Positions 1 through 7,313 of a stretch of 37,192 nt of DNA are shown piece after piece. Below the pieces are notes generated by a model, which saw only the letters and a program-made list of their open reading frames with translations, had not been told where the DNA came from and searched no databases. The stretch spans positions 549,011 to 586,202 of the forward strand of contig NZ_JH725022.1 of NCBI RefSeq assembly GCF_000278135.1. The letters are read 5' to 3'. The position numbers and the translations under genes are program-made. How positions within the stretch are numbered: position 1 is the stretch's first letter; every line of letters starts with the position of its first letter. This DNA is from Candidatus Bartonella washoeensis Sb944nv. GTDB taxonomy: Bacteria; Pseudomonadota; Alphaproteobacteria; Rhizobiales; Rhizobiaceae.

Positions 1-1
1 A

Positions 2-169
2 CTGCTTGCACAATTAAAGGGGAAGTTTGTTTTGTCTCTCAATGATGTGCCAGAGATCCGAACAACCTTTAGCCAATTTAAACGAAAAGAGGTGACTACA
101 TCTTATACATGTGGTTCAAAGTATCCGATTCCGGCGAAGGAGCTGATCATCTCAAATTGCGATTTTTAG
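2..169 (+). CDS. Phage-type DNA adenine methylase (D12 class), C-terminal fragment cut by window edge
   Basis: An open frame enters from the left edge and gives 55 residues before a TAG stop. The fragment contains SLNDVPEIRTTFSQF and ends with SKYPIPAKELIISNCDF. The SLND-x-PEIR segment followed by a short basic and aromatic tail is typical of the C-terminus of D12-class N6-adenine methyltransferases (Dam family), which methylate adenine in short DNA sites and are common in prophages. The catalytic DPPY motif would lie outside the window, so activity cannot be judged. No start is visible. The downstream DNA holds a decayed copy of the same 3' end and then a tRNA, which suggests the edge of an integrated element. 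Identification rests on about 55 residues and is good but not certain. Confidence 0.72.
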   Translation: MLAQLKGKFVLSLNDVPEIRTTFSQFKRKEVTTSYTCGSKYPIPAKELIISNCDF

Positions 170-206
170 AAGAAGAGAAAAATGATTCATAAAAGGGGCT
201 TTAAAT

Positions 207-250
207 GACCTTTGAAAGGTCTTTGAAGACCCTTTGAGAACCCTTTGAAA
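207..250. repeat. Overlapping palindromes built on CTTTGA units
   Basis: GACCTTTGAAAGGTC (207-221) is a perfect palindrome around a central G. It overlaps GGTCTTTGAAGACC (218-231), a second perfect palindrome. Two further CCCTTTGA units follow before 250. A single CTCTTTGAA recurs at about 434, at the corresponding place after the duplicated gene end. The role is unknown; it could form alternative RNA hairpins. Confidence 0.5.
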
Positions 251-314
251 AGGAGGTAGTTTTTACAAAATATGATACAAATTATACAAAATTTTGCGGT
301 GCTCTGCACTCATG

Positions 315-387
315 TCTTACACATTATTAGTTATCAAATCATGTGATTGTGGTAAAAAAACTGATCATCATAAATTGTGATTTTTAG
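315..387 (+). pseudogene. Decayed duplicate of the methylase 3' end
   Basis: Positions 361-387 match 143-169 at 24 of 27 bases, including the stop codon. Read in the same frame, this copy gives SNHVIVVKKLIIINCDF, against SKYPIPAKELIISNCDF in the first copy. Weaker similarity extends upstream to about 315 (TCTTACACAT against TCTTATACAT at 101-110) and downstream past the stop (GACTCATGAAAG against GATTCATAAAAG). Many of the differences are transitions. No open frame or start precedes it, so it is a gene relic, most simply from a tandem duplication of the methylase gene that then decayed. Confidence 0.6.
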
Positions 388-514
388 CAAAGGAAAATAA
401 GACTCATGAAAGCGGATATAAATAAACCTTAAACTCTTTGAAAAAAAATAGATTGGTACAAAACCTAGTGGCAAGCTACATTTCTATAGGCAGGTTACAA
501 CTATTTTGAACAGA

Positions 515-591
<77 letters not shown>

Positions 592-1042
592 AACCGTGCA
601 AAACGACTAAACGACTGTTTCTTTAAAGGCAAGAGAAAAATAAGCAGGAAAAAATCTAAAATGCTCTAGGTTATTAAAAAAGAGCTTACGAGAATAAAAA
701 TAAAATTTTGCACTTTAATATTTTTGTTTATCTATCAAAACCTGTCCAAAAGGTGAACAGTTTTACAAGTGTAGTAACTGATATGCGGTATTGAAGGACC
801 TTTTCTCTGTTTTTGATTGTTGTAGGATAGGCATTTCACATGAAAAATAAAAACAGAAAAAATAGAAATTCTGGATTGTACAGTCACAAATCTAAATTGT
901 TCTATATTAGTTTTTTATCCTGATAAGAAAAGATCAAAACATTTCAATTTATATCTTGTTGTTTTTTTTCTAATATACCAGATAAGTAAAGTATCATAGA
1001 GGAAAGAATTTCTAGATGTTTGTTTGAGCAATAAAAGAGTAA
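592..1042. other. Intergenic stretch between tRNA-Pro and sufA
   Basis: This AT-rich stretch of about 450 bases should hold the divergent promoters of tRNA-Pro (minus) and sufA (plus). It starts with a tandem AAACGACT pair (601-616). No open frame of note, no RNA gene and no convincing hairpin terminator were seen. I cannot assign promoter boxes with confidence. Confidence 0.5.
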
Positions 1043-1423
1043 ATGATGAGTCGTTTTTCAGTGATAAATTTGACGGAAGCAGCAGTAGAGCGTGTTAAAG
1101 CGATTATGGATGAAAAAGAGGCGCATGGTATTCTTATTGGTATCAAGAAAGGCGGCTGCGCAGGGATGGAATATACAATCACTCTTGTAAAAGAAGAGAT
1201 TCGAGATACAGATGTTGTTGAAGTTAACGGTGCTCGTGTTTTTATAGCACGCGATGCAGTATTATTTTTATTAGGAACACAGGTGGATTATGAAGTGACA
1301 ACACTTCGTTCCGGTTTTATATTCAAAAATCCTAACCAAATTTCAGCATGTGGTTGCGGTGAATCGGTTGAACTTCGTCCTGCCTCCCAAAATCAGCTAA
1401 ATGAAACATTGGAAGCCAATTGA
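1043..1423 (+). CDS. sufA: A-type iron-sulfur carrier, SufA/IscA/HesB family
   Basis: This 126-residue protein is of normal family length. It carries the three conserved cysteines that bind iron or an Fe-S cluster: C39 in KKGGCAGMEY, and C103 and C105 in SACGCGESVE near the C-terminus. A-type carriers hold Fe-S clusters made on the SufBCD scaffold and pass them to apoproteins in the cytosol. The text around the cysteines (GTQVDYEVTTLRSGF, FKNPNQ) resembles rhizobial SufA more than ErpA. Two adjacent ATG codons (1043, 1046) are possible starts, with a weak AAGAG upstream. The gene stands alone: no other suf genes are in the window, upstream lies phage debris, and downstream mazG converges 37 bases away. 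The family is certain; sufA rather than iscA or erpA is likely. Confidence 0.9.
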   Translation: MMSRFSVINLTEAAVERVKAIMDEKEAHGILIGIKKGGCAGMEYTITLVKEEIRDTDVVEVNGARVFIARDAVLFLLGTQVDYEVTTLRSGFIFKNPNQISACGCGESVELRPASQNQLNETLEAN

Positions 1424-1460
1424 GTTTAATGAGATTATGTTTTGTGAGCAAAGAATTATC

Positions 1461-2309
1461 TTAATTTTTTTTGGTAAAAACTCTGGTATTTTTTTCATCT
1501 TTAGCTTTATGCCAAAGAGATTCCATTTCATTCAAGGATGCATCAGCTAATGTTTTAGATTGATAGGAGAGATTTTCTTCAATATAGGTAAAGCGATCTC
1601 GGAATTTTGTGTTTGTTTTTTTTAATGCTTTTTGTGAATCAATATTCAAGTAACGTGCGAGATGAAGCAGAATAAAATAAAGATCGCCGAATTTTTCTTC
1701 TATATCTGATGTTTTGTTATTTTTGATTGCACTTTTGAGAGCATTAAGTTCTTCTTCGATTTTTGGAAAAATTTTATGGTGTTCATGCCAATCAAACCCC
1801 ATTTTAGCAGCAGCTTTTTGTAAAGCGAGAGCTTCCTGGTCTGCTGGCTGGATTTTTTTCACTTTTGCGAGAATGCTTGTTATGGAATTGTTTGATAAGC
1901 TTACTTCTTCACACTCTTTTTTTTGTTCAGCTTGTTCTATTTTTTTAATACGTTCCCATTCTTCTGCTACAAAACCACGTTTTTTTTGCTCTGCAGTTCC
2001 AAAAACGTGAGGATGGCGACGAATCATTTTTGCGGTAATCGCGTAAACAACATCCTCAAAAGAAAAGCTACTTTCTTCTTGCGCAATTGTAGCATGGTAG
2101 ACTATTTGTAAAAGAAGATCACCGAGTTCATCGCAAAGATCCATTGAGTTTTTCCGCTCAATGGCATCAATGACCTCATAAACTTCTTCGAGCATATAGG
2201 GTATCAGGGATTCAAATGTTTGTTTTATATTCCATATACAACCGCTATCGCGATTTCGTAATGCTGCAACAATTGCGATAAGGTCATTAATATCTTTTGA
2301 TGCGAACAC
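1461..2309 (-). CDS. mazG: Nucleoside triphosphate pyrophosphohydrolase MazG
   Basis: MazG hydrolyses (d)NTPs to NMP and pyrophosphate and clears aberrant nucleotides from the pool. The 282-residue protein has two MazG domains. The N-terminal one shows the metal-binding EExxE...ExxD pattern (E41, E42, E45, E61, D64, in LEEVYEVID and DELGDLL). The C-terminal one, near residues 185-220, shows EEELNAL and EEKFGDLYF. The start is GTG at 2309, supported by AGAGG seven bases upstream. It begins 30 bases after the lpxXL stop on the same strand, so it may be the last gene of the acpXL-lpxXL transcription unit. From memory, mazG follows hfq-hflX in related genera; here those genes are about 14 kb away. 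Confidence 0.94.
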   Translation of the reverse strand: MFASKDINDLIAIVAALRNRDSGCIWNIKQTFESLIPYMLEEVYEVIDAIERKNSMDLCDELGDLLLQIVYHATIAQEESSFSFEDVVYAITAKMIRRHPHVFGTAEQKKRGFVAEEWERIKKIEQAEQKKECEEVSLSNNSITSILAKVKKIQPADQEALALQKAAAKMGFDWHEHHKIFPKIEEELNALKSAIKNNKTSDIEEKFGDLYFILLHLARYLNIDSQKALKKTNTKFRDRFTYIEENLSYQSKTLADASLNEMESLWHKAKDEKNTRVFTKKN

Positions 2310-2339
2310 TGATACCTCTTCTATAAATGATATGGATAA

Positions 2340-3269
2340 TTAGCCATCCCAGCGTCTATGTAACCACATCCATTGTCCTGGATATTCACGGACCCAGTTT
2401 TCAACAATATCATTTAATTTCTGGGTAGAAGCAGCTATATCAATTTCATTGTTTTCATCAAGTGGAAGTTTTACACGGTCATATAGCTCTAAACGATGGC
2501 GTCCTCTAGGTAGACGGATACAGCGTGCTGGATAAATATCACAATCATATTGGCGAGCAAGTTTTATAATTAAGGGATTAGTTTTAAGTGGTCTGTCAAA
2601 AAATGTTCCCACAATACCTCGGCGAAATTTTTGATCAATGAGCATGCCAACATTTTTACCTTCTGCTAACTTAGCTGCTAATGCCCAAGCTGCACCAGCT
2701 TTGGAAGGAACGAGATGCCCCATGGAAGTTTGCCGTGCTTTAAGAACTCGTTTTGCAATATAGGGGTTATTGGGTGGTCTAAATAACACTGTAACATGAA
2801 GATCAAAACTTTGTGCGCATATGGGGAGAAGTTCAAAGTTTCCGGTATGCGCTGTAAAGAAAATATGCGGTTTTTTTTCATTTTTTAAGCGCTCGAATAT
2901 TTCAGCACCTTTAACCTCAATAAGACCTGGCTGGTTTGCATGAGGATCAAAATCAAAAATTTTATCAAGAAAAATATATTCGGCTATAAAGCGTCCTATA
3001 TTTTCCCACATTTCTATTGCAATGGAATGAAGTTCTTGTTCTGTTTTTTCTGGATATGCAGCTCTAAGGTTTGCAAGTGCAATTTGATGACGAAAGAAAA
3101 GGGGACCAAATGTTTTAGCTAACCAGGAAAAAAAAGAAAATCCAATGTTGGTGGGGAAATATTTTAGAATACATAAAGAGCCAATGAGCAAATGTGCGTA
3201 CAAAAAATCAAATGATTTTTTAACTATAATTTTAATACGATAAATAAGTTTTTTAATATAAAGCTTCAT
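2340..3269 (-). CDS. lpxXL: Very-long-chain lipid A acyltransferase LpxXL (LpxL/HtrB family)
   Basis: The 309-residue protein belongs to the LpxL/HtrB lysophospholipid acyltransferase family. It has an N-terminal hydrophobic anchor (about residues 24-38) and the catalytic HX4E motif HTGNFE (H141, E146). Further family segments are LLIDQKFRRG, FFDRPLKTNP and a C-terminal PGQWMWLHRRWDG. By family and neighbourhood it should transfer a 27-hydroxyoctacosanoyl-type chain from AcpXL to lipid A at the inner face of the inner membrane. The ATG at 3269 lies six bases after the adh stop with no clear ribosome site, so translation is probably coupled. It is the last lipid gene of the acpXL cluster. Confidence 0.9.
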   Translation of the reverse strand: MKLYIKKLIYRIKIIVKKSFDFLYAHLLIGSLCILKYFPTNIGFSFFSWLAKTFGPLFFRHQIALANLRAAYPEKTEQELHSIAIEMWENIGRFIAEYIFLDKIFDFDPHANQPGLIEVKGAEIFERLKNEKKPHIFFTAHTGNFELLPICAQSFDLHVTVLFRPPNNPYIAKRVLKARQTSMGHLVPSKAGAAWALAAKLAEGKNVGMLIDQKFRRGIVGTFFDRPLKTNPLIIKLARQYDCDIYPARCIRLPRGRHRLELYDRVKLPLDENNEIDIAASTQKLNDIVENWVREYPGQWMWLHRRWDG

Positions 3270-3275
3270 TATAAT

Positions 3276-4304
3276 TTAATCGATTTTGAGAATAATTTTA
3301 CCAAAAACATCACGGCTTTCCATTCGTTTTAAAGCTGTATCAATTTCATCAAATTTAACAATGGTATCAATGACAGGATGTACAATTCCTTGTTCCATTT
3401 TTTGCATGGCATTTTGCATATTTTCTATACGACAGCCAAATGAACCAAATATTTTGAGCTGTTGTTGAAACAATTGCATAAGATTCAGTGGTGCTGAAAC
3501 ACCAGAAGTAGAACCACAAGTTACCAAGCGTGCCCCTTGTTTCATACATAAAAGAGAACCGCTCCAAGTATCGGCACCTACATGCTCAAAAACAACGTCA
3601 ACGCCTTTTTTTTGGGTTAATTTGCGCACAACACCTTCAAAACGATCTTTACGGTAATTAATAACGTGATCCGCTCCAAGAGATTGCGCCTTTGCAATTT
3701 TGTCATCTGATCCTACGGTTGTAATAACTGTACATCCCATATGTTTTGCGAGTTGAATGGCTGCTGAACCGATACCAGAACCACCCGCTTGTATCAGAAT
3801 TGTTTCTCCTACTTGTAGTTTTGCGTTATCGAAAAGCATATGTTCTACAGTACCAAAAGTAATTGGAGCGACGGCTGCTTGTAGTTCATTGCATTTCGGA
3901 GGGGCTGGAACCAATAGACGTGCTGGCAGATTAACAAGTTCACAAGCAAATCCATCAAGATGAAAACCGTATACGCCTTTTACCTGACTGCAGAGATTAT
4001 CATGTCCTTCACAGCAAGCTTTGCATATTCCGCAGGTTTGAGCACCATAAATTGAGACAATCTGCCCAAGTTGTAAATTTTTAACATCACTCCCTAGTTG
4101 AATAATCTTACCAGAAGCTTCTGCACCAATTACGAGTGGCATTTTTCTTTTAGCAAAAGCCATACCACGCCATCCCCATACATCAATATGATTAAGAGCA
4201 ACGGCTTTTATACGCACAGTTACTTCATCGGGGCTAGGTGGTGGTGGCGGGGCAATATTGGTAATTTCAAGCCGGCGCTCATCAAACAGTTGCAGTGCAC
4301 GCAT
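3276..4304 (-). CDS. Zinc-type alcohol dehydrogenase/quinone reductase of the acpXL cluster
   Basis: This is a medium-chain dehydrogenase/reductase. The N-terminal GroES-like domain includes the structural-zinc cysteine cluster CGICKACCEGHDNLC, and the NAD(P)-binding fold shows GGSGIGSAAIQLAK. The usual first catalytic-zinc cysteine is not seen (NHIDVWGWRG is at that region), so it may act more like a quinone or enoyl reductase. In rhizobial acpXL clusters the corresponding gene (adh2XL) is thought to act in very-long-chain hydroxy fatty acid synthesis; the exact reaction is inferred. An ATG at 4310 abuts the Shine-Dalgarno AAGGGGG, so the ATG at 4304, six bases further, is the better start (342 residues). 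fabF1 ends 62 bases upstream on the same strand. Confidence 0.88.
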   Translation of the reverse strand: MRALQLFDERRLEITNIAPPPPPSPDEVTVRIKAVALNHIDVWGWRGMAFAKRKMPLVIGAEASGKIIQLGSDVKNLQLGQIVSIYGAQTCGICKACCEGHDNLCSQVKGVYGFHLDGFACELVNLPARLLVPAPPKCNELQAAVAPITFGTVEHMLFDNAKLQVGETILIQAGGSGIGSAAIQLAKHMGCTVITTVGSDDKIAKAQSLGADHVINYRKDRFEGVVRKLTQKKGVDVVFEHVGADTWSGSLLCMKQGARLVTCGSTSGVSAPLNLMQLFQQQLKIFGSFGCRIENMQNAMQKMEQGIVHPVIDTIVKFDEIDTALKRMESRDVFGKIILKID

Positions 4305-4366
4305 TATCATCCCCCTTAAAATATATGTTCTCAGACTAAGTATAACGAAGTTTGATCATAAAAGGA

Positions 4367-5641
4367 TTATCCTTTATATGCTGTAATAACAAGGCTAGTA
4401 TTTTGGCCGCCGAAGCCAAATGAGTTTGACAGAACCGCATTGACACAAGCTTTACGGCTATAATTAGGAACAACGTCTAAAGGGATAGCAGGGTCAGGAT
4501 CATCGTAATTGATTGTAGGGGGAATTATTCCCGATTGAATAGTTAAAAGTGAGAAGATAGCTTCTATTGCACCTGCTGCAGTTAATGTGTGTCCAATCAT
4601 TGATTTATTAGAAGAGACTGGAATATGTTCTAAAAGGTCGCCGAAAACTGTTGATAATGCGAGATACTCCATCTTTTCATTTTCTGGTGTTGAGGTTCCA
4701 TGTGCATTAATATAGTCAATTTCATTGATGGTTATTTTTGCATCATCTAAGGCTTTGCGAACTGATTCAATTGCTGGTGATGCATCGGGCTTTGAACGCG
4801 TACGATGAAAATCATCTGCTGTTTCTCCACAGCCAGCCAAAATTCCTAAAATTGTTGCATTACGATCTAATGCGCTTTTAAGAGATTCAAGGACAAGAGC
4901 ACCTGATCCTTCTGCCATAACAAAACCATCTCGGTCACGGCTAAATGGTTTTGCTGCTTTTTCTGCAGGATCATTTTGGGTTGAGAGAGCGGATAATAAT
5001 GAAAAGCGAATAAGGGATTCTGCTGAAACTGAACCATCTGTAGCAATCGTAAGCACACGATTTGTTTCTCCTCGCCGAATAGATTCCACACCTAATTGAA
5101 TCGCTGTTGCACCAGATGCACAGGCGGTAGAGAGTGTAACAGGAAGTCCTTTTGTTCCAAATTTTCTTTGAAGCTTTTCTGCAATTGCACCAAATTGTGT
5201 AGCTTCAAATAGGACCTTATGGTTTTTATGACTGCAAACTTCAAGAAGATGAGCATAAGAAGGTTCACTATTGAATGCTTCCTCTTGATCAAGGGCAAAA
5301 CGTGCTGTCCATTCAAGCTCAACAGGAGGAGCCGCTAAAAAGAGTGGGCCATCAAAATTTGTTTTGTCAAGAGCTGCTTGCTCTAAAGCTTCCTCTGCTG
5401 CTAGATACGCGAGTTTTTCAGAGAGAGCTGAAGCACCAAGCCTACTTTCGTTAAGAAAATCGACCGTTCCAGCAATACATGTATTTAATCCCTCAACGGG
5501 AAAGCGAGTTATTTTATGGATGCCACTAACGCCATTTGTTAATTTTTGCCAATTTTCGTGTTTGCCTTGCCCCAGTGATGTTACAACTCCTGTTCCGGTT
5601 ATTGCTACAAGTGGGCGTCCAAAATGGTCGTTATATTTCAC
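4367..5641 (-). CDS. Beta-ketoacyl-ACP synthase II, catalytic partner (FabF1XL)
   Basis: This KAS II-type condensing enzyme extends acyl-ACP by two carbons from malonyl-ACP. The full catalytic set is visible: the nucleophile Cys in LSTACASGA (C174), the first His in NAHGTST (H314), the Lys in SNKSMIGH (K346) and the second His in IGHTLTAAGA (H351), counting from the GTG start. A TTG at 5659 lies inside the Shine-Dalgarno GAGGAGG, so the GTG at 5641, nine bases after it, is chosen (424 residues). The ribosome site lies within the end of fabF2, so the two genes are tightly coupled and probably made in similar amounts. It is expected to work on AcpXL-bound chains. Confidence 0.93.
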   Translation of the reverse strand: MKYNDHFGRPLVAITGTGVVTSLGQGKHENWQKLTNGVSGIHKITRFPVEGLNTCIAGTVDFLNESRLGASALSEKLAYLAAEEALEQAALDKTNFDGPLFLAAPPVELEWTARFALDQEEAFNSEPSYAHLLEVCSHKNHKVLFEATQFGAIAEKLQRKFGTKGLPVTLSTACASGATAIQLGVESIRRGETNRVLTIATDGSVSAESLIRFSLLSALSTQNDPAEKAAKPFSRDRDGFVMAEGSGALVLESLKSALDRNATILGILAGCGETADDFHRTRSKPDASPAIESVRKALDDAKITINEIDYINAHGTSTPENEKMEYLALSTVFGDLLEHIPVSSNKSMIGHTLTAAGAIEAIFSLLTIQSGIIPPTINYDDPDPAIPLDVVPNYSRKACVNAVLSNSFGFGGQNTSLVITAYKG

Positions 5642-5655
5642 TATAGAAATCCTCC

Positions 5656-6831
5656 TCAAGCAGCAGTTAAGCGTACTATACCTTCAGCTCTTTGTATACC
5701 AATGGTTGTAACAAATGCTTCACATACTTCTTTATGAAAAGGTTTTTCATGAGCACTTAACGCTGGAAAACTGCGCCTTTTTTTTACAGCAAGGGCAGCA
5801 AGCGCAAGTGCTAAAGGAAATTGCGCTTCTCGCATATAACCAAATAATGTTGTAATACCACGGTAAAACATATCGGCATCATTTAGAGCACTTTGTTCTG
5901 CTTGTGTCACTTCATGAAAGCCTGATGCAGCTGAAATAGCTAAGGCGGATCTAGCATCTATTGTTTTCAACATTGTCGCAATTGATTTTTTAAGCGGAAT
6001 TTTTGTTCTGTTTATTTGATCTGTTATAATTTGGCTAATTTCAGCATAAACACGTGCATTGCGTTTTTTTGCGTGTTCTCCGCTTTCGAGGACTAGGAAA
6101 ATACCACCTGAACCAGTTATGACACCACCGCCAAGACAATTTTTACGTTCCCATACTGGTTTCCATCCACTGCGTGTTAAGAGACCTCCAAGTTCATGTG
6201 CCAACAACATATCATAGCTTTGTGCATTATAGGAGCCTCCTATCAATGCATGTGTACTCTGCCCTGATCGAATACGAGCTGTGGCACTTTGAAGTGCAGC
6301 AAGTCCAGATCCTTCTTCTCCCATGAAGGTACGGGAAGATCCAGTTACTTTATGAACAATTGAAATATTTCCAGCCAAGAGATTTGAAAGTTGTGCTAAA
6401 AACAAAGTGGGGCGAAGTTCAGATGAAAGAGCTGAATTTAACATGGAATCATGATCAGCTATCGTGCGTGCTTTAGAAAGAATTTGTGTATCAACAATAA
6501 TATCACGCTCTCCTCCACCTGCTGCAACAATCATATCCATTGTCGAAGTTAATTGTTCATTATTTTTCATACCTGCATCATCAAGAGCAAGACCCGCGGC
6601 GTAGGTACCAAGACGCTGCCACGTTCCCATTTGCCGTTGATCACTTCGTTTTGGAATTTGCAAATTCCAGTCAACTTCGGCTAATCTATGGACAGTGTAG
6701 GGTGAAAAAGTTGTACAATCGAGGTTTGGTGTGACTGTCGGATCATTTAAAAAATCCCAATGACGCTCAACCCCTTCAGCCAGAGAGCTTACGAGTCCTA
6801 TACCCGTGATAAATACTGCTTGATCATGCAT
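5656..6831 (-). CDS. Ketosynthase-like protein lacking catalytic residues (FabF2XL)
   Basis: The 391-residue protein has a ketosynthase fold signature: VFITGIGLVSSLAEG at the N-terminus, GSGGIFLVLESG in mid-protein and a thiolase-like C-terminus. The catalytic set is gone. Where active homologues have TACASG, this protein reads GEEGSG (E173 at the cysteine position). No NAHGT or IGH counterpart is present; ISAASGFHE stands near the first histidine site. The C-terminal part is also short. By analogy with polyketide chain-length factors, it probably forms a heterodimer with FabF1 and shapes the product length; this is inference. It starts at ATG 6831, nine bases after the acpXL stop. Confidence 0.88.
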   Translation of the reverse strand: MHDQAVFITGIGLVSSLAEGVERHWDFLNDPTVTPNLDCTTFSPYTVHRLAEVDWNLQIPKRSDQRQMGTWQRLGTYAAGLALDDAGMKNNEQLTSTMDMIVAAGGGERDIIVDTQILSKARTIADHDSMLNSALSSELRPTLFLAQLSNLLAGNISIVHKVTGSSRTFMGEEGSGLAALQSATARIRSGQSTHALIGGSYNAQSYDMLLAHELGGLLTRSGWKPVWERKNCLGGGVITGSGGIFLVLESGEHAKKRNARVYAEISQIITDQINRTKIPLKKSIATMLKTIDARSALAISAASGFHEVTQAEQSALNDADMFYRGITTLFGYMREAQFPLALALAALAVKKRRSFPALSAHEKPFHKEVCEAFVTTIGIQRAEGIVRLTAA

Positions 6832-6840
6832 GGTAAAAAA

Positions 6841-7125
6841 TTAACCAGCCTGTTTTAAGGCAACGAGTTCATCAATTTTTGCACAAAGATTTTTAAGAAC
6901 AAAATATTCTTCAGTTGCAACTGTACCTTCATTGACTTCTTGGGTCCATTGTTCTAGCGGAATTTTAATTCCAAAAGCTTTGTCAATAGCAAAAACAATA
7001 TCAAGAAAATCAAGACTATCGATTCCTAAATCATCGATTGTATGGCTTTCAGATGTGATTATGTTGCGATCAATTTCGCTGATTTCTGCGATAATATCAG
7101 CAACTGTATCGAATGTAGAGGACAA
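6841..7125 (-). CDS. acpXL: Acyl carrier protein AcpXL
   Basis: This dedicated acyl carrier protein serves very-long-chain lipid A fatty acids. The phosphopantetheine attachment site is in [12 protein letters not shown] (S37). The following text ([18 protein letters not shown]) and the C-terminal [10 protein letters not shown] match the AcpXL type rather than housekeeping AcpP. The open frame can be extended to an ATG at 7170. However, the TTG at 7125 starts a protein of 94 residues reading [12 protein letters not shown], the family length and N-terminus, and has AAGGA nine bases upstream, so TTG is preferred. It is the first gene of the minus-strand cluster. The 188 bases before it should hold the promoter. 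Confidence 0.95.
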   Translation of the reverse strand: MSSTFDTVADIIAEISEIDRNIITSESHTIDDLGIDSLDFLDIVFAIDKAFGIKIPLEQWTQEVNEGTVATEEYFVLKNLCAKIDELVALKQAG

Positions 7126-7313
7126 TGTATAATTCCTTGTTATAGGGTTAGTAAAAAAATTAAAATACACTTAATACTATTTTTTAGCCTTTTTTTCTTT
7201 TAAAAAAAAGCTAAATTCAGAATATAGCTATCCTTTAAATATAGCAAAAGAGTTTGCAGTGTATGAAATACTATATTGTAAACTTTAAAAAACTTTGAAA
7301 TTTTATTGTGAGT

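Larger units (their letters stand above)
170..514. other. Gene-free stretch with CTTTGA repeats and a gene relic
   Basis: There is no intact gene between the methylase stop and the tRNA-Pro. The stretch holds a run of CTTTGA-containing units at about 209-250 with two overlapping palindromes (207-221 and 218-231), and the methylase relic at 315-387. The rest is AT-rich sequence in which I recognise nothing. Confidence 0.6.

Noticed and set aside
601-616. Tandem AAACGACT repeat as a CRISPR or phage att core
   Set aside because: Only two 8-base units with no spacers; explained by chance or slippage.
7183-7215. Hairpin TTTAGC...GCTAAA with A and T runs between acpXL and maeB
   Set aside because: The T and A runs are inside the stem rather than after it, a bulge interrupts pairing, and position relative to maeB is odd. 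Too weak to call a terminator.
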